A stretch of DNA of 5,331 nt from a bacterium (GTDB lineage Bacteria > Patescibacteriota > Gracilibacteria > JAUYGZ01), in contig JAUYKR010000018.1 of NCBI GenBank assembly GCA_030699855.1, forward strand, positions 1-5,331. Reading direction: 5' to 3'. Each line of letters opens with the position of its first letter. The stretch's first letter is position 1. The translations under genes and the position numbers were made by a program. This document shows positions 4,886 through 5,331 of the stretch, one piece after another. The notes under the pieces are model-generated. The model searched no databases and was not told the DNA's origin. It saw only the letters and a list, made by a program, of their open reading frames with translations.

Positions 4886-5331
4886 CTAAGGTGCCCTTAT
4901 TAGCTCGAAATCTTTGTAGAACTGCCCAGATTTCAGCCTAAATTTGTTTTTCCCCGGCACGTGTGAGCAAACCTTCAGAGGTTTTACAATTAGAAAATTA
5001 TTACTGTCCGACTTGCGGAAGTGATGCCAACTGTTTACTAGAGGAGTTATTAGAATTTCTAGCCTCTCCTCGCTTTGATCGTCTGTAAAAAACCTTTCAC
5101 TTACATGAAGCTCATCTATGTATCTTTCTTTCCCCTTGGGATCATTAATTTCTCCTTCTATTCTAAGTCCGATGTTTGTGCAATCGACGAATGTACCCAC
5201 TAAGTGGGCTCCACTTGTGTCTACATCGAGACCTGTTATCTTCAATGATTGATTATACTCCCAATCTCGAATCCTATACACAAACTTGTATCCCTCGTCA
5301 CTAGTGCATTTCACGAATACTATAAATACAG
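4886..5331 (-). CDS. Unrecognised, probably exported protein; N-terminus beyond the right edge
   Basis: The minus-strand frame is open from the window edge to TAG at 4886-4888. A GTG at 5314 could start a 142-residue product, but the codons before it stay in frame and read VFIVF, so the GTG is more likely an internal Val near the end of a hydrophobic signal or membrane segment whose start is outside. The visible part (KCTSDEGYKFVYRIRDWEYN onward) is polar and looks beta-rich, with SLKITGLDVD, HLVGTFVDC, LRIEGEIND, RLEILITPLV and LIVKPLKVC as likely strands. It has three cysteines: one directly after the hydrophobic part, one in VDC and one in KVC. I recognise no family. A Cys after a hydrophobic stretch might suggest a lipoprotein, but the pattern VFVKC is not a good lipobox. 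It is first in the visible part of the minus-strand operon. Confidence 0.6.
   Translation of the reverse strand, partial: VFIVFVKCTSDEGYKFVYRIRDWEYNQSLKITGLDVDTSGAHLVGTFVDCTNIGLRIEGEINDPKGKERYIDELHVSERFFTDDQSEERLEILITPLVNSWHHFRKSDSNNFLIVKPLKVCSHVPGKNKFRLKSGQFYKDFELIRAP

Noticed and set aside
5201..5220. GTGGGCTCCA near 5206 as a second copy of the tRNA-Thr 3' end (attachment site)
   Set aside because: Similarity to GGTGGCTCCA covers only about ten bases with a gap, and lies inside a coding frame.
1..5331. CRISPR array, transposase or toxin-antitoxin pair
   Set aside because: No regularly spaced repeats and no matching protein motifs were seen on either strand.

Overview
This 5.3 kb window is bacterial. 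The tRNA-Tyr has the long variable arm typical of bacteria, both tRNAs carry an encoded CCA end, and there is a methylerythritol phosphate (MEP) isoprenoid cluster. TGA ends several genes, so the code is standard (not TGA-as-glycine). Shortened, divergent enzymes, tight packing, a stand-alone short DUF721/DciA-like protein and weak or absent Shine-Dalgarno sites suggest a streamlined genome, perhaps of the Candidate Phyla Radiation (Patescibacteria). That placement is inference.

Layout. Positions 1-237 hold the 5' part of an unlisted, unrecognised minus-strand frame that runs off the left edge. Divergent from it, at 270-563, is a small DUF721 (DciA-like) gene. It is followed on the plus strand by dxr (589-1599), a bifunctional ispDF fusion (1596-2798) and ispE (2764-3507). 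These encode four consecutive activities of the MEP pathway, from DXP to 2-C-methyl-D-erythritol 2,4-cyclodiphosphate. dxr and ispDF overlap by 4 nt, and ispDF and ispE by 35 nt, so they almost certainly form one transcription unit. dxs, ispG and ispH are not in the window.

Positions 3508-3901 are a tRNA region. A broken 5' copy of tRNA-Tyr interrupted by a small GC-rich palindrome (3555-3611) is followed by an intact tRNA-Tyr(GUA) at 3649-3734. A tRNA-Thr(UGU) at 3826-3901 has a good promoter just upstream.

Beyond the tRNAs the base composition becomes visibly richer in A and T and the coding strand switches. Three tightly spaced minus-strand genes lie here, in transcription order: an unrecognised protein entering from beyond the right edge (5331-4886), a 52-residue membrane-anchored cysteine-rich peptide too small for routine ORF calling (4873-4715), and a membrane-anchored C39-like papain-fold cysteine protease (4708-4019). 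This cassette is the most likely place for an undescribed system: a secreted or tethered Cys-rich peptide paired with a protease. The pairing is supported by gene order only.
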